The notes beneath the pieces were generated by a model. It saw only the letters and a program-made list of their open reading frames with translations. It did no database searches and had not been told where the DNA came from. A DNA stretch of 64,000 nt, taken from contig OX365952.1 of the NCBI GenBank assembly GCA_947247005.1, positions 47,472,722-47,536,721 on the forward strand. Direction: 5' to 3'. Of the stretch, positions 36,601-49,339 are shown piece by piece. The stretch's first letter is position 1, and each line of letters begins with the position of its first letter. The DNA comes from Spisula solida (lineage: Eukaryota; Mollusca; Bivalvia; Venerida; Mactridae). The position numbers and the translations under genes are program-made.

Positions 36601-37865
36601 TCCGCAATTGTCGTGTACAGACATGTCATCCCCAAAGCGTTTTCACAATCATGGCATCCACGAAAAGGTCGGGCGCATACATGGTATTCCAGCAAAGGTC
36701 TAGCTCAACCACGGCATCGTCGCTAGGTCGTGCATAAACACACCATCTCAGCAAAGGTAATGTATAGACATGTGATCTCAAAAAAGGTCGTGCACAAACA
36801 TGGTAAATACACAAAGTCGTGCACAAACATGGTATCTTCGCAAAGGTCGTGCACAAACATGGTATCCCCGCAAAGGTCGTGCACAAACATGGTATCCCCG
36901 CAAAGGTCGTGCACAAACATGGGATCCCCGCAAAGGTCGTTCACAAACATGGTATCCTCGCAAAGGTCGTGCACAAACATGGGATCCCCGCAAAGGTCGT
37001 GCACAAACATGGGATACCCACAAAGGTCGTTCACAAACATGGTATCCTCGCAAAGGTCGTGCACAAACATTGTATCCCCGTAAAGGTCGTGCACAAACAT
37101 GGGATCCCCGCAAAGGTCGTGCACAAACATGGTATCCCAGCAAAGGTCATGCACAAACATTGTATCCCAGTAAAGGTCGTGCACAAACATGGCATCCCAG
37201 CAAAGATCGTGCACAAACATGGCATCCCAGCAAAGGTCGTGCACAAACATGGCATCCCAGCAAATGTCGTGCACAAAATGGAATCCCAGCAAAGGTCGTG
37301 CACAAACATGACATCCCAGCAAAGGTCATACACAAACATGGCATCCCAGCGAAGGTCGTGCACAAACATGACATCCCAGCAAAGGTCGTGCACAAACATG
37401 ACATCCCAGCAAAGGTCGTGCAAAACATGACATCCCAGCAAAGGTCGTGCACAAACATGGCATCCCAGCAAAGGTCGTGCACAAACATGGCATCCCAGCA
37501 AAGGTCGTGCACAAACATGGTATCCTCGCAAAGGTCGTGCACAAACATGGCATTCCAGCAAAGGTCGTGCACAAACAGGGCATCCCCGCAAAGGTCGTGC
37601 ACAAACATGGCATCCCAGCAAAGGTCGTGCACAAACATGGCATCCCAGCAAAGGTCGTGCACAAACATTGTATCCCAGCAAAGGTCGTGCACAAACATGG
37701 CATCCCAGCAAAGGTCGTGCACAAACATGGCATCCCAGCAAAGGTCGTGTACAAACATGGCATCCCAGCAAAGGTCGTGCACAAACATGACATTCCAGCA
37801 AAGGTCGTGCACAAACATGACATTCCAGCAAAGGTCGTGCACAAACATGGCATCGACGCACAAGC
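36530..37865 (+). repeat. 30-bp minisatellite, about 42 copies
   Basis: Units of CAAAGGTCGTGCACAAACAT, GGCATCCCAG, with GGTATCCCCG, GGGATCCCCG and TGTATCCCAG variants grouped in the left half. The repeat is a multiple of three, so up to six frames are open (416, 287, 254 codons and others), reading as KVVHKHGIPA or the overlapping frames. None is a gene on this evidence. Indels at about 37275 and 37420 shift the phase. It lies in the intron of gene B. Confidence 0.93.
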
Positions 37866-38149
37866 AGGCACTCCTCGAACATGTCGTGCAGCAACGTGGC
37901 TCACAACACATGTTGCCTCCCCTTACAGTTCGTGCACAAAAGGGGTCTCACTACGCATGTCATGCACAAACCGGCATCCACACACTGGGCGTGCTCTTAA
38001 ATAATAAATCGCAGGATGGAGGAAGCGACAAGAATTTAACGATATTGTGATTTAAAATAAAGTTTTAAATTAAACAGTTTCGTAAGGCGTTATTACGGGT
38101 ATATAATTATGCATTTCGGTATACATAGTTTATACGAATTTATTTAAGG

Positions 38150-38330
38150 TCGATTGTGAAACAAGTTTTTCCAACTTATATTTATCACTCTCGACATCTC
38201 ATTCCTGATGTTATCCATCGCCACGAGGGTATGAGAGGAGAGAAGCCAGTTTACCTTTTATGCTGAGCGTCAAGCAAGGGAATTAATTTTCTGATACCAT
38301 TTTTATCACCAGTGATCGAACCCAAATTCG
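38150..38330 (-). repeat. tRNA-derived SINE (family 1), minus strand
   Basis: The reverse complement carries GGGTTCGATCACTGG, ATAAAAATGGTATCAG, TTCCCTTGC, the middle CATAAAAGGTAAACTGGC and the tail GAGATGTCGAGAGTGATAAA, in the order of the family. Confidence 0.65.
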
Positions 38331-38409
38331 GTATACAAGTATTAAACATTGCTTTCTAATCAAAAATGACAATACGACACAGGTCTAACTGCAGTGAAAC
38401 TGGTGTTGT

Positions 38410-38585
38410 TTAATACTAATTTATTTTAGGACGGTTATTAAATAAGTGTTTACAACAATCTCACTCGACACCTCATTCATGATGGAATACATTTCTGCGA
38501 AGGAAGGAAAGACAGAAGCTATGTTTCCCTTTTATTCTGAGTGTACTGCATGATTTAATACTGATACAAGTTTTATTTCGTCTTA
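38410..38585 (-). repeat. tRNA-derived SINE (family 1), minus strand, diverged
   Basis: The reverse complement shows AAGACGAAATAAAAC, CAGAATAAAAGGGAAACATA and the tail GAATGAGGTGTCGAGTGAGA. The tRNA head is missing. Confidence 0.55.
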
Positions 38586-39410
38586 AGAACTTGATATTAA
38601 GCAGAATCGTCGGATATCTCATTTTTCAAGTTTAGTTTGTTTTGAAGTAATGTTGATAAAGATGGTAAAAATAATAATTAGTTTGTATGATACATCAACA
38701 GATGGGATAGGCAATGAAAGTATATGCATTTCAGAAAGGGGTTGAGCAACAATAAAGGGATTTGAGTAGTAGTATTTAATCGTTTTTCAGGCTGCATGTG
38801 CTGGTGGAATAGTTATTATAATAATATAGATAACTTTGCGAAGAAACTTATTTAACAATATATGAATTTGACCATCTTCCATGTGATCCTCAACAATGAG
38901 CAATTAATCACAGTGACGTGGGCGTATAGAGAAAAAGAGTATTGCGGAAATATGCTTTATGCTTATTGAATTCCAAGTCACAAGGCGTATAGTTTATAAG
39001 GACACATGAGGACAAATATGTGCATACATATTCTATGCAACATACATGTATAAGAAAAAAGGCATAGTATAGTAGGATATATTGGATAATCGGAAAGAGA
39101 TGCCTACAGTTCCATCAACGTGATGTTTCACCACGCTGTGTTGTTTTATACTATATATTTTGTGATATTATGCTGTGTTATATTATGGTCAAATGTATTA
39201 TAAATGCCGATTATACCAATAAAGCTTTTATAATTCTAATGAGTCGCCGGTAAGATAAAGATTGCTCATTCATCCCGATACAATATCTAAACGTGTTATT
39301 CGTCTCCAACCAAATATACATGCATTTTTTTCTGTCATTATTTTTTTACAAAAACTGCACAACCACAATATGCCAACGTTCTCCTTGACAATGGTTGTAA
39401 ATTTCTTAAT

Positions 39411-39635
39411 TGCCTCCTCGATGGCCAGGTGGTTGAGCGTCCGCTTCGAGTGCGGGGGGTTCCAGGTTCGATCCAAGGCCCGTCATACCAAAAGACGAAT
39501 TAAAAATGGTACAAGTAATTCCTTTGCTAGTCTGCTAGATGTTCGGTATACAATGAAAGAAAATTGGCTTCATTTCTCTCATATCCTCGTGACGATGGAT
39601 AACATCAGGAGTGCGGTGTCGATAGTGACTAATTT
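39411..39635 (+). repeat. tRNA-derived SINE (family 1), best full-length copy
   Basis: It starts GCCTCCTCGATGGCCAGGTG, with an A box (TGGCCAGGTGG) and a B box (GGTTCGATCC) at tRNA spacing. The body follows (CATACCAAAAGACGAATTAA, AAATGGTACAAGTAATTCC), with the tail GTGCGGTGTCGATAGTGACT. Transcription by RNA polymerase III is expected for this class. I recall elements of this style from scallop and other mollusc genomes. Confidence 0.8.
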
Positions 39636-40115
39636 AACTTTGAAAAACTTGTTTCACACTCAACTTACATAAATCAGTACAAAAAGTGTTTGAATCTATA
39701 TAAATGTCACCTTGCTGAAACAGAAAACATCGTAGTGTCTAGAACGTCCGACACAGGATAGAAGGGTTGGAAAGTCAGACTCAAGATAGAAGGGTTTGAA
39801 CGTGCTGTTATGAAATAGTACAACAAGAAATTATGCGTTTGAAGAACAATTTCAGTTAAAATTAACAGTACACGAAAGGTTAGGCGTTATTCATCTATGG
39901 CATGAGTCTCATTTACAAATATGTTAAGACTGAAAATATGAAAAGTTCGTTTGCTCCGTTTTGAATTGTAATTAATAAAAAGGAGTAAATATAACTGTTA
40001 TTGAAGTTTAAAATCATAATAATAATTATAATAAATAGGTCTCATTCAGACCAAATTTCAGTCTTAAAAGATTTCATCATGAATCAACATAGTATAGATC
40101 TATCATGTATTATAC

Positions 40116-40602
40116 CTGACTCATCCATCAATCTGTCGTCATCAGAATCCTCACCGTGTTCACCATGTTTCCTCACCAACCAGGGAGGATGGACCCGTAC
40201 TGTGGCATCTAGTAGTGTATTTCCTGTGCTTGATCCTGTGAACTTCCGGGGATCCAATATGTCGGCCACAGAAAATGACGTAGTTGGGTTTCGAACCGGT
40301 GACTGGTTATTATGCTCACGTGCTTCGTGGCTGGCGCTATCTGCTACCTTAACCGAGTCCGTTACATTGTCATTGTCTACCTTAAGCTCATTATCACGAG
40401 AATCAATAAGTTCATCTTTCACTGCATTATTTGATTCACATTTAATATTATTGTGCATTTCATCACTACATTCGTTCATTTTATCACCATGTGTTTTTTC
40501 ATCAATCCGTTGTATGTACGTTGTCAGCACGCTATTTCGAATACTGGGCATTATTCCATTCGGATCATTTTTATGTTTATGCTGGTCCAATTTTTCACCC
40601 AT
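40116..40602 (-). CDS. Nkx1: First coding exon of Nkx1 gene B
   Basis: This encodes residues 1-162 plus the first base of codon 163. I chose ATG at 40602-40600 (MGEKLDQHKH); an in-frame TAG lies a few codons upstream, and the codons between contain no other ATG. The EH1/TN repression motif TTSFSVADILDPRKFTG sits at residues 107-123 and would recruit Groucho/TLE, as in other NK1 proteins. It is followed by VHPPW, matching HPW in gene A. The exon ends in an acidic GEDSDDDRLMDES run. The N-terminal part is charged and Asn/Asp/Lys-rich. The donor TCAG/GTATAA leaves phase 1, which fits the acceptor of the homeobox exon at 28697; the joined reading frame is 1020 bases including stop. Confidence 0.92.
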
Positions 40603-40960
40603 TTCTCTATGCACCGCTATCTAGTTACAGACAATTACAAATTGAACTGCGTGCATTAGAAGTTTTCGTCAAGTTTAAAAGATCGCTGATCTACAGTTTT
40701 TTTTTCAAAAGTTGAGTGCACGACTTACCAAACAAAACCTTTTTGGAATTCTATTTGAGCACATTACTTGTGAAAAGATTCCTAGAATACAGTTCGCATT
40801 GAATCAGATATTTTTGTTTTGCTTCATTTTAACTCCATTACGATAATTTCAATATTGCCGATGTGAGGCGGAGCTAAACCCCCGGCGCATGTCGAGGTGG
40901 GCGGATCTACAATGAAACGTCTATGTATCGGAAACGTTCGTTTATTGGCTGGTGGTTTAA
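40603..40960 (-). promoter_or_regulatory. Putative promoter/5' flank of Nkx1 gene B
   Basis: It contains GGCGGAGCT (40867-40875, same orientation as in the gene A flank), GGGCGG (about 40899), CGGCGCATG, and ATTGG near 40943 in a local GC-richer patch about 270 bp from the ATG. The start site is unknown. Confidence 0.45.
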
Positions 40961-42305
40961 TTGCATACACGAGGAACGAAATTCAATATCATTAAGTGTA
41001 TTCCAATGGATAATAGCTAGCGAATGCTCGAGAAATTCTAGCAAATTGGATAGTTATTGTTGATTGATGTCTTATAGCGAAAAGCGACGAAAAATTAGCA
41101 CCGAAAGATATCATTAGACTGCTTCAATGTTTTGTGACCGACGAATTAAGAGTTGAATGGTCGTCCATTCTGTTGAAGGAGCGATGATGTCTCGCGAAAA
41201 TATGTCCAAATTATTGTAAAATGGGCTCAATATGATGAGGGGGAATGCTGAATGTCTTTATATACCATAATCCTATTATAGGTTTCATTACTGGATAGAA
41301 ATTATTTAAAAAAGTATCGGTCCGTCGACGAATTAAATTTATTTATTTAAGAATCATTTGATACATAAAATGCAAAATACTTAATCAATTGCCATTCCTT
41401 TTATGCACACAACACAGTGGCTACTTCATTCTTTATAAAAAAATATGATATGAACACAATAATAATGTATTCATTGTTGTGTTTCTAAAAAAATTTTTAC
41501 AAAGAAATAAAAATAATACTCAATAAACAAATTGAACCATCCAACTTTGTGTCCGTAGTAAAGACGTTACTTTGCAACCTAACTTTTGGTATGAAATTTG
41601 AATTAAACTTATAAAATATATGCAAATCTGTGGCCATTGCTTGTGTGTACAGCTTACACATTGGCGATGCATATATGCGAGTATGTGTGTATAATTATGC
41701 TTAATAATTGAAGGCAGATCAAGACGAGGTGTAATACCAACACAAATCTAAAGGACCGCTATTGCACGATTTGCTCGAGGATATTTATATATTCAATGCA
41801 AGAACCGCGTAATATATTCATGCATAAATGTCAGGATCATGTCAAATTAGCCGTGCTATACTACATGAAGTAAAATCGCACCTAACGACCACTTCGATAA
41901 TAAAATCACCTTAAAGTGAAAACCAGAATGTTAAGGTACATTTTCATCAGTTTGCTCTTTTTCAACCCCACTATAAAGACCAACTCAATACGGCCATTTT
42001 GGGTCCCAATGGGTGATCTTATAATTGAAAATGTTTTTGTAGGTAGTTGCATCATTACAATTAATATTTCTATAATTGTATTAATTCAATTGACTTTTTA
42101 ACACAATTGACCTACATTGTATTTGTATCGGAGGTATTGTTATTATATTTATTCATTATTAATTACCGGGTATTTTGAGATGACGAAAACGTCTAGTAAT
42201 CGTGATTAATTAGTTCCATAGAACAAAAACGTGACATGGATGTTCTTACTGTATAGCTAAACTACTGTTATAACTACAGTGTTATGAGTATTTCGTAATA
42301 TATAG
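40961..42305. other. Unassigned upstream flank of gene B
   Basis: AT-rich with no recognisable gene or repeat. It may hold regulatory sites, but none is defined. Confidence 0.3.
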
Positions 42306-42524
42306 GGTTCGTTCTTAATTTGAAGTTTTAATAGTTTAATTTTCTGATGTCAGAAGAATGTAAAATTTTCAGATAAATATTCAGAGGGTTCTGCAATGTC
42401 TTTCTGGCATTAACAGAAGTTATTAGAGTAAGAAATTAAAATTAATTGTATATTGCGTACATAGCTCAGGTAGAATTTAGAATTAATTTAAATTTTGAGA
42501 ACAAACTTTTTTAACACCCTTTAT
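42306..42524. mobile_element. MITE-like element, copy 2 (family of 664-883)
   Basis: It shares AGTTTTAATAGTTTAATTTTC, TAAGAAATTAAAATTAATTG and the right end GAACAAACTTTTTTAACACC with the copy at 664-883. The left end is decayed. Confidence 0.5.
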
Positions 42525-44770
42525 ATAACCAGACTTGATGAAAAGGTCTGTGATAAAAGAATATTCATACTGGTTTCAATCCATTTCTTGAATATTCTTA
42601 AAATTATATTTTGTAGTTGGATTGTTATAATTCTTATAAATATCATTAATAATAAACGTTAATATATCGGTGTCACAATTATTTATATAAATTAGAATTG
42701 AATAAATGATAATCTGTTATTTTTGCTTACATTGTTATACCGTTCAGACTGAGGATTTCGTATTGCCGAAAGACCGTCAATTAAAATGTCAAATAATATT
42801 AAATATCGATTTCGGTAAAATGATACAATTAGCTAGACCTTAAGAACAGAACAGAACATAATTTTATTCAGTATTTGTACATAAGTAATTACTATTAGTA
42901 CAAAATAATACAATATAACACATAATATCACAAACTTCAGGAAATGAGAATGCATTAGCATATATCTAACGGAATTTATAGATGCGTTTGAGCCTCCCTG
43001 TGGCAACATTCAGTATGCTTTAGATGCACTATGGAAACATGCTGATTTCTGACAAAACGGAAAAGTGTGTTAGCGATGATAAGAAACCTTACATTGCAAC
43101 ATTGTCTAACTGTGTAATAGCACCGCAAGTTTTAATTATGATGAACAAAATTTAAAAGTTTTAGAGTTGTTTTGGTTGGGGATGAGTCTATTATAGTGTG
43201 GAGTGATAGGACGGTTAGCTGTGAAGGTACGACAGATGTTCTTTGAAGTGTCAGAATAACATTTTCACTGGCAACTTTTGCCACTTGTACAAACTTATTT
43301 GTGGAGTAGATCCTGACTCTAATTAGTCTCGGTGGGAAAATCATGATCACCAAAACCGTTTCAATGGGGTTTAGTTGGGGTCGATTACGACCGAGGACGA
43401 ATGAAATCAAAGAAATGTAAACAATCGATCATCACCCAGAAGAAACACTTAAACACGAATTAACTGATCACGTGATGCCAAGAAGTTGATTTAGCTCTTG
43501 ATACTTAAATATAGATGTTTATTTTCCATTTAGACCAAAGAAAAGTTGAATAGCTGGATAATTTATTAATCGAAGAGGAGCCCTATTGAAGCTATTAAAC
43601 ATTCGAATGAGGCAAATAAAGATTTGTAATTAATTAAGGTGTTAAGGAGTGTGTGTAGGGTGTTTGAAACTAGTTGTGTGTGGTTAGATAGGGAAAGTGA
43701 TATACGCTCAGTTATTGTGTTACACAGACGTTCATTCAAAACGCTCTAAATGATCTAATCAAATATCCAAAAGTTTGGATATATACCCGTCCGAGTTTTT
43801 CCACAATGAAACATGTGCCCGATCTTGCACTGTCTCTATATTTTGACCCGGATTGTTTAATGTGTTAATTTTCTGCTTGCTTTTTAGGATTTCTGAAAGC
43901 TAAAACTATGTATATTGAAGCCGTTTTACTGTTGCAACTAGGGCATTCAGCTTTTTCATTGCTGAAACTAATTCATTCTACTTTCGACAGCTTGTACTTG
44001 GGCTGATGTTTTACTTGTTTAGTTGGGCATTGTGCCTTGTATGTGTTTTATGTTTTCTGTGCTCGGTTGGTTCAGTTGTACCTTGTATGTTTTTAATGTT
44101 TTCGGCGCTCGGCTGGTTAAGCCTTCCCTGTCTGACTTACTATTATCTTTTTATATCCAAGTTCGGTGGTTTATTTGTAGTCTTTTCTGGTAAAGATGGA
44201 ACTTGTTTCCCTTTCGGTGTACAATAAACTCCTTATAATAGAAAGTTTCAGTCCGAATGGACTTGTCCGGAAAATATATACATGTAGATACATGTATATA
44301 AAAATATATATATATCTCAAAACACCAAAGGTCATTGACCCGTATGATTACATGTAGCATTTACTAATAATCAAATATAATTGACCAAAATTCCATAATG
44401 TTATGCTCAATTTTAAAACATGGAAATTATATTAATTCGATTTTTCAAACATTATACGTATGCCTCTGCAAATATAATACGTAAGCGTCACGACAAACAT
44501 AATATTCACGTGACCCTGTTAACATAAACCACTATTGCTGTATACAAATAATATTCATATGATCCTGCAAACACGATATACATGGCAATCCACAAATACT
44601 TTACATGAGACCCTCCAAAAACACGTTGGTATTCTACAATGAAAAGTTAGTAAACGAACCTCATCAACAATGGTGTGTATATAACCTGAAACTTCAAAAC
44701 GAAAATTCACATTGTCCTTGAATAATAATTAAAAAAATGTACGTATGCGACCACACGTATTAGTATAGGG
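42525..44770. other. Unassigned upstream sequence
   Basis: AT-rich, with short frames on both strands. Nothing recognised. Confidence 0.3.
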
Positions 44771-45070
44771 CCCCAGAGCCCTCGAGACCGTTAAAATGGG
44801 CGAGCGCTACGTAGCGCTTTCCACGGGAGGTAATCCACGCCTTCTATATTTAAATGAACGGGAGGTAACTGAAGATAGGCACTCGGTAGCGCTTTGCTTA
44901 GGCAACGGACCCCTGATGAATATACACGTGGTCTATCAAGATTACATTCCTTGCACGAGTTTAACAGAGGTAACAACCATATGAACCTCAATGCTCATTA
45001 CAAAGATTTAAAAAGTGGACTTTATCATAAAAACAGAAGTGACGTTAATTTTGTCCGTGAACCCCAAACA
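44771..45070 (+). repeat. Probable old repeat with 16-bp palindrome and GGGAGGTAA motifs
   Basis: AGCGCTACGTAGCGCT (44804-44819) is a perfect palindrome. GGGAGGTAA occurs twice (about 44826 and 44861) and TAGCGCTTTGC follows. GGGAGGTAAC-type motifs are common in bivalve interspersed repeats as I recall them. The short overlapping frames are not supported as genes. Confidence 0.35.
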
Positions 45071-45099
45071 TTCACCGGTGAAAATGCGATTGCATTTTA

Positions 45100-45800
45100 A
45101 TCTATAGCTTATCTTGTATCAATTGTAAATATAAAGACAATCTTCCCTATAAATTCCTATCTTCAGCCATCGAATGTTTCAAATTGATCAGGCATAGGCG
45201 TAAAGACTTTCTAATTCTTGCTAATATTTCTCCTCCGGCGAATTTTCCCCATAATCTGGACATTTTTCTCCGTTTTCCATCATTTTCGTTTCTATAGGCA
45301 TTACGAGATATATCCAAATGGCTTAAGAGGTTTCAACGTGAAATCCATATTAACGGTTTAATTGTTTCCTTTCCGGCAAAAATGATCAATTGGGTTCTTT
45401 TCGCGAGTTTTACACCAAATCGCGAAAAGTGATAACTTAATAAACACGATCAGTGGCGATCAGAATTTAATTAAAATGGTAATAGTACCAGATGGAAAGA
45501 ATATTTGCTTTTGTCCATCGAGGACGGATTCTCTTTCTCGAGGCAATCACGACAAATTAAATACTACTTTAGCAGAAAGACAAGTTCCACTACTTGCCGC
45601 TAAATACGGATCTTGGGTGTAAATGCCTAATTCGGTTTGAAACAATGAGGCAAACATTCAATTTTCCGGTAACAACGTTACACGGGCAGGGAATTAGGCA
45701 GGAGATGATGATTTATCGGCTGTTTGACGAGGCTTTATCAGCGGAGATCTAACTAGCAATATAATTACACATGATTGATTTCCTCTTTCAAAAGAATTGA
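45100..45800. promoter_or_regulatory. Candidate regulatory block (repeat-free, complex)
   Basis: High-complexity sequence without repeats or frames, holding many homeodomain-type ATTA/TAAT sites, a TTTTCGCGAG/CGCGAAAAG inverted pair near 45400-45430 (E2F-like), and TGATTTATCG-like motifs. It resembles a developmental enhancer only by texture. Low confidence until compared across species. Confidence 0.25.
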
Positions 45801-45811
45801 ACAATTACAGA

Positions 45812-48678
45812 ACTATATAGTAGATGCAGACAGTGTGTTGTATTGTGTTACATTCTCTGAGCACTAGTAGTAGATGCAGACAGTGTGTTGTATTGTGTTA
45901 CATTCTCTGAGCACTAGTAGTAGATGCAGACAGTGTGTTGCATTATGTTACATTCTCTGAGCACTAGTAGTAGATGCAGACGGTGTGTTGTATTGTGTTA
46001 TATTCTCTGAGCACTAGTAGTAGATACAGACAGTGTGTTGTATTGTGTTACATTCTCTGAGCACTAGTAGTAGATGCAGACAGTGTGTTGTATTGTGTTA
46101 CATTCTCTGAGCACTAGTAGTAGATGCAGACAGTGTGTTGTATTGTGTTACATTCTCTGAGCACTAGTAGTAGATGCAGACAGTGTGTTGCATTATGTTA
46201 CATTCTCTGAGCACTAGTAGTAGATGCAGACGGTGTGTTGTATTGTGTTATATTCTCTGAGCGCTAGTAGAAGATACAGACAGTGTGTTGTATTGTGTTA
46301 CATTCTCTGAGCGCTAGTAGAAGATACAGACAGTGTGTTGTATTGTGTTACATTCTCTGAGCACTAGTAGTAGATGCAGACATTGTGTTGTATTGTGTTA
46401 CATTCTCTGAGCGCTAGTAGAAGATCCAGACAGTGTGTTGTATTGTGTTACATTCTCTGAGCACTAGTAGTAGATGCAGACAGTGTGTTGCATTGTGTTA
46501 CATTCTCTGAGCGCTAGTAGAAGATACAGACAGTGTGTTGTATTTTGTTACATTCTCTGAGCACTAGTAGTAGATGCAGACAGTGTGTTGTATTGTGTTA
46601 CATTCTCTGAGCACTAGTAGTAGATGCAGACAGTGTGTTGTATTGTGTTACATTCTCTGAGCGCTAGTAGAAGATACAGACAGTGTGTTGTATTGTGTTA
46701 CATTCTCTGAGCGCTAGTAGAAGATACAGACAGTGTGTTGCATTATGTTACATTCTCTGAGCACTAGTAGTAGATGCAGACAGTGTGTTGTATTGTGTTA
46801 CATTCTCTGAGCACTAGTAGTAGATGCAGACAGTGTGTTGTATTGTGTTACATTCTCTGAGCTCTAGTAGTAGATGCAGACAGTGTGTTGTATTGTGTTA
46901 CATTCTCTGAGCACTAGTAGTAGATGATGACTATGTGTTGTATTGTGTTACATTCTCTGAGCACTAGTAGTAGATGGAGACAGTGTGTTGTATTGTGTTA
47001 CATTCTCTGAGCACTAGTAGTAGATGCAGACAGTGTGTTGTATTGTGTTACATTCTCTGAGCACTAGTAGTAGATGATGACAGTGTGTTGTATTGTGTTA
47101 CATTCTCTGAGCACTAGCAGTAGATGCAGACAGTGTGTTGTATTGTGTTACATTCTCTGAGCACTAGTAGTAGATGCAGACAGTGTGTTGTATTGTGTTA
47201 CATTCTCTGAGCACTAGTAGTAGATGCAGACAGTGTGTTGTATTGTGTTACATTCTCTGAGCACTAGTAGTAGATGCAGACAGTGTGTTGTATTGTGTTA
47301 CATTCTCTGAGCACTAGTAGTAGATGCAGACAGTGTGTTGTATTGTGTTACATTCTCTGAGCACTAGTAGTAGATGCAGACAGTGTGTTGTATTGTGTTA
47401 CATTCTCTGAGCACTAGTAGTAGATGCAGACAGTGTGTTGTATTGTGTTACATTCTCTGAGCACTAGTAGTAGATGGAGACAGTGTGTGGTATTGTGTTA
47501 CATTCTCTGAGCGCTAGCAGTAGATGGAGACAGTGTGTGGTATTGTGTTACATTCTCTGAGCACTAGTAGTAGATGCAGACAGTGTGTTGTATTGTGTTA
47601 CATTCTCTGAGCACTAGTAGTAGATGCAGACAGTGTGTTGTATTGTGTTACATTCTCTGAGCATTAGTAGTAGATGGAGACAGTGTGTGGTATTGTGTTA
47701 CATTCTCTGAGCGCTAGCAGTAGATGGAGACAGTGTGTGGTATTGTGTTACATTCTCTGAGCACTAGTAGTAGATGGAGACAGTGTGTGGTATTGTGTTA
47801 CATTCTCTGAGCACTAGTAGTAGATGGAGACAGTGTGTGGTTTTGTGTTACATTCTCTGAGCACTAGTAGTAGATGGAGACAGTGTGTGGTATTGTGTTA
47901 CATTCTCTGAGCGCTAGCAGTAGATGGAGACAGTGTGTGGTATTGTGTTACATTCTCTGAGCACTAGTAGTAGATGATGACAGTTTGTGGTATTGTGTTA
48001 CATTCTCTGAGCGCTAGCAGTAGATGCAGACAGTGTGTTGTATTGTGTTACATTCTCTGAGCACTAGCAGTAGATGCAGACAGTTTGTGGTATTGTGTTA
48101 CATTCTCTGAGCACTAGTAGTAGATGGAGACAGTGTGTGGTATTGTGTTACATTCTCTGAGCACTAGTAGTAGATGCAGACAGTGTGTTGTATTGTGTTA
48201 CATTCTCTGAGCACTAGCAGTAGATACAGACAGTTTGTGGTATTGTGTTACATTCTCTGAGCACTAGTAGTAGATGATGACAGTGTGTGGTATTGTGTTA
48301 CATTCTCTGAGCACTAGTAGTAGATGCAGACAGTGTGTTGTATTGTGTTACATTCTCTGAGCACTAGTAGTAGATGCAGACAGTGTGTTGTAATGTGTTA
48401 CATTCTCTGAGCACTAGTAGTAGATGCAGACAGTGTGTTGTATTGTGTTACATTCTCTGAGCACTAGTAGTAGATGCAGACAGTGTGTTGTATTGTGTTA
48501 CATTCTCTGAGCACTAGTAGTAGATGCAGACGGTGTGTTGTATTGTGTTACATTCTCTGAGCACTAGTAGTAGATGCAGACAGTGTGTTGTATTGTGTTA
48601 CATTCTCTGAGCACTAGTAGTAGATGTAGACAGTGTGTTGTATTGTGTTACATTCTCTGAGCACTAGATACTATATAG
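45812..48678 (+). repeat. 50-bp minisatellite in exact register, 56-57 copies
   Basis: The unit is GCACTAGTAGTAGATGCAGA, CAGTGTGTTGTATTGTGTTA, CATTCTCTGA. From 45861 to 48661 the unit start recurs every 50 bases with no net indel over 2.8 kb. Variants (AAGATACAGA, GGAGA, GTGTGTGG, GATGA) come in local clusters, the GTGTGTGG type between about 47480 and 48290. The array is bracketed by the 9-mer ACTATATAG (45812-45820 and 48670-48678). No long frame crosses it because of in-unit stops. Confidence 0.95.
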
Positions 48679-48957
48679 CGGTATCAGGAACCTATATTAG
48701 AAAGTCCCTGGCGATATATATATGCTTGTATTCCACTTGTAGATGAAGGCGACAAACACAAAGTGTGACCTTAATTCAAGGATTGAATGATGGATTTGAT
48801 GCGAGATTTATTTTGGCTAATATAAGATACGAAAACCTTGTTTTATGTACTTTACTGTTATATACGCACAATATGAACATGCGCTAACTGCTGGGGTTGT
48901 TATGTTTCGGTTATATCGTGCTGTATTTTGGCAAATACAAACATTCAGTCAGTCAGT

Positions 48958-48969
48958 CAGTTATTATTA

Positions 48970-49010
<41 letters not shown>

Positions 49011-49038
49011 GTTATTATTATTATTATTATTATTATTG
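48958..49038 (+). repeat. (TTA)n microsatellite
   Basis: About 26 TTA/ATT triplets with two TTG interruptions, preceded by three CAGT units. Confidence 0.95.
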
Positions 49039-49140
49039 CCATTTAATTTAATTGTCAAATGAGTTTCCTCGTAAAATAAAGTCTTTATTATTTTTTATTA
49101 TTATAGTCCAACAACTACAATATTTGCCTCCCCTGGTTTT

Positions 49141-49237
49141 AAAATCGCCGTCGCACAACAATGCGATACGACATCGCGACATTTTGACGAACGTCGTATC
49201 GCATTGTCGTATCGCATTGTTGTGCGACGACGATTTT
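49141..49237. repeat. CpG-rich 32-bp inverted repeat (hairpin)
   Basis: Arms 49141-49172 and 49206-49237 are inverse complements with one mismatch in 32, separated by 33 bases. The sequence right of it, to 49325, continues with CGATRTCG and GTCGCATCGCAT motifs. It is far richer in CpG than the surroundings, and the frames on both strands (97 and 90 codons) are by-products of this symmetry. Confidence 0.8.
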
Positions 49238-49339
49238 CGGCACGATATGTCGCAATGTCGATGTTGCGATGTCGTGTCGCGTGGTCTAGCGTCGCATCGC
49301 ATTATCGCGTTGTCGTGCATCGCGTTTAATAACAGGACT

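Noticed and set aside
36723..38050. Overlapping open frames of 185-416 codons on both strands
   Set aside because: They are translations of the 30-bp minisatellite in all frames, with no non-repeat domain.
40603..40614. Start of exon 1 of gene B at 40614
   Set aside because: That codon is GTG; the first ATG in the frame is at 40602, and an in-frame TAG lies just upstream.
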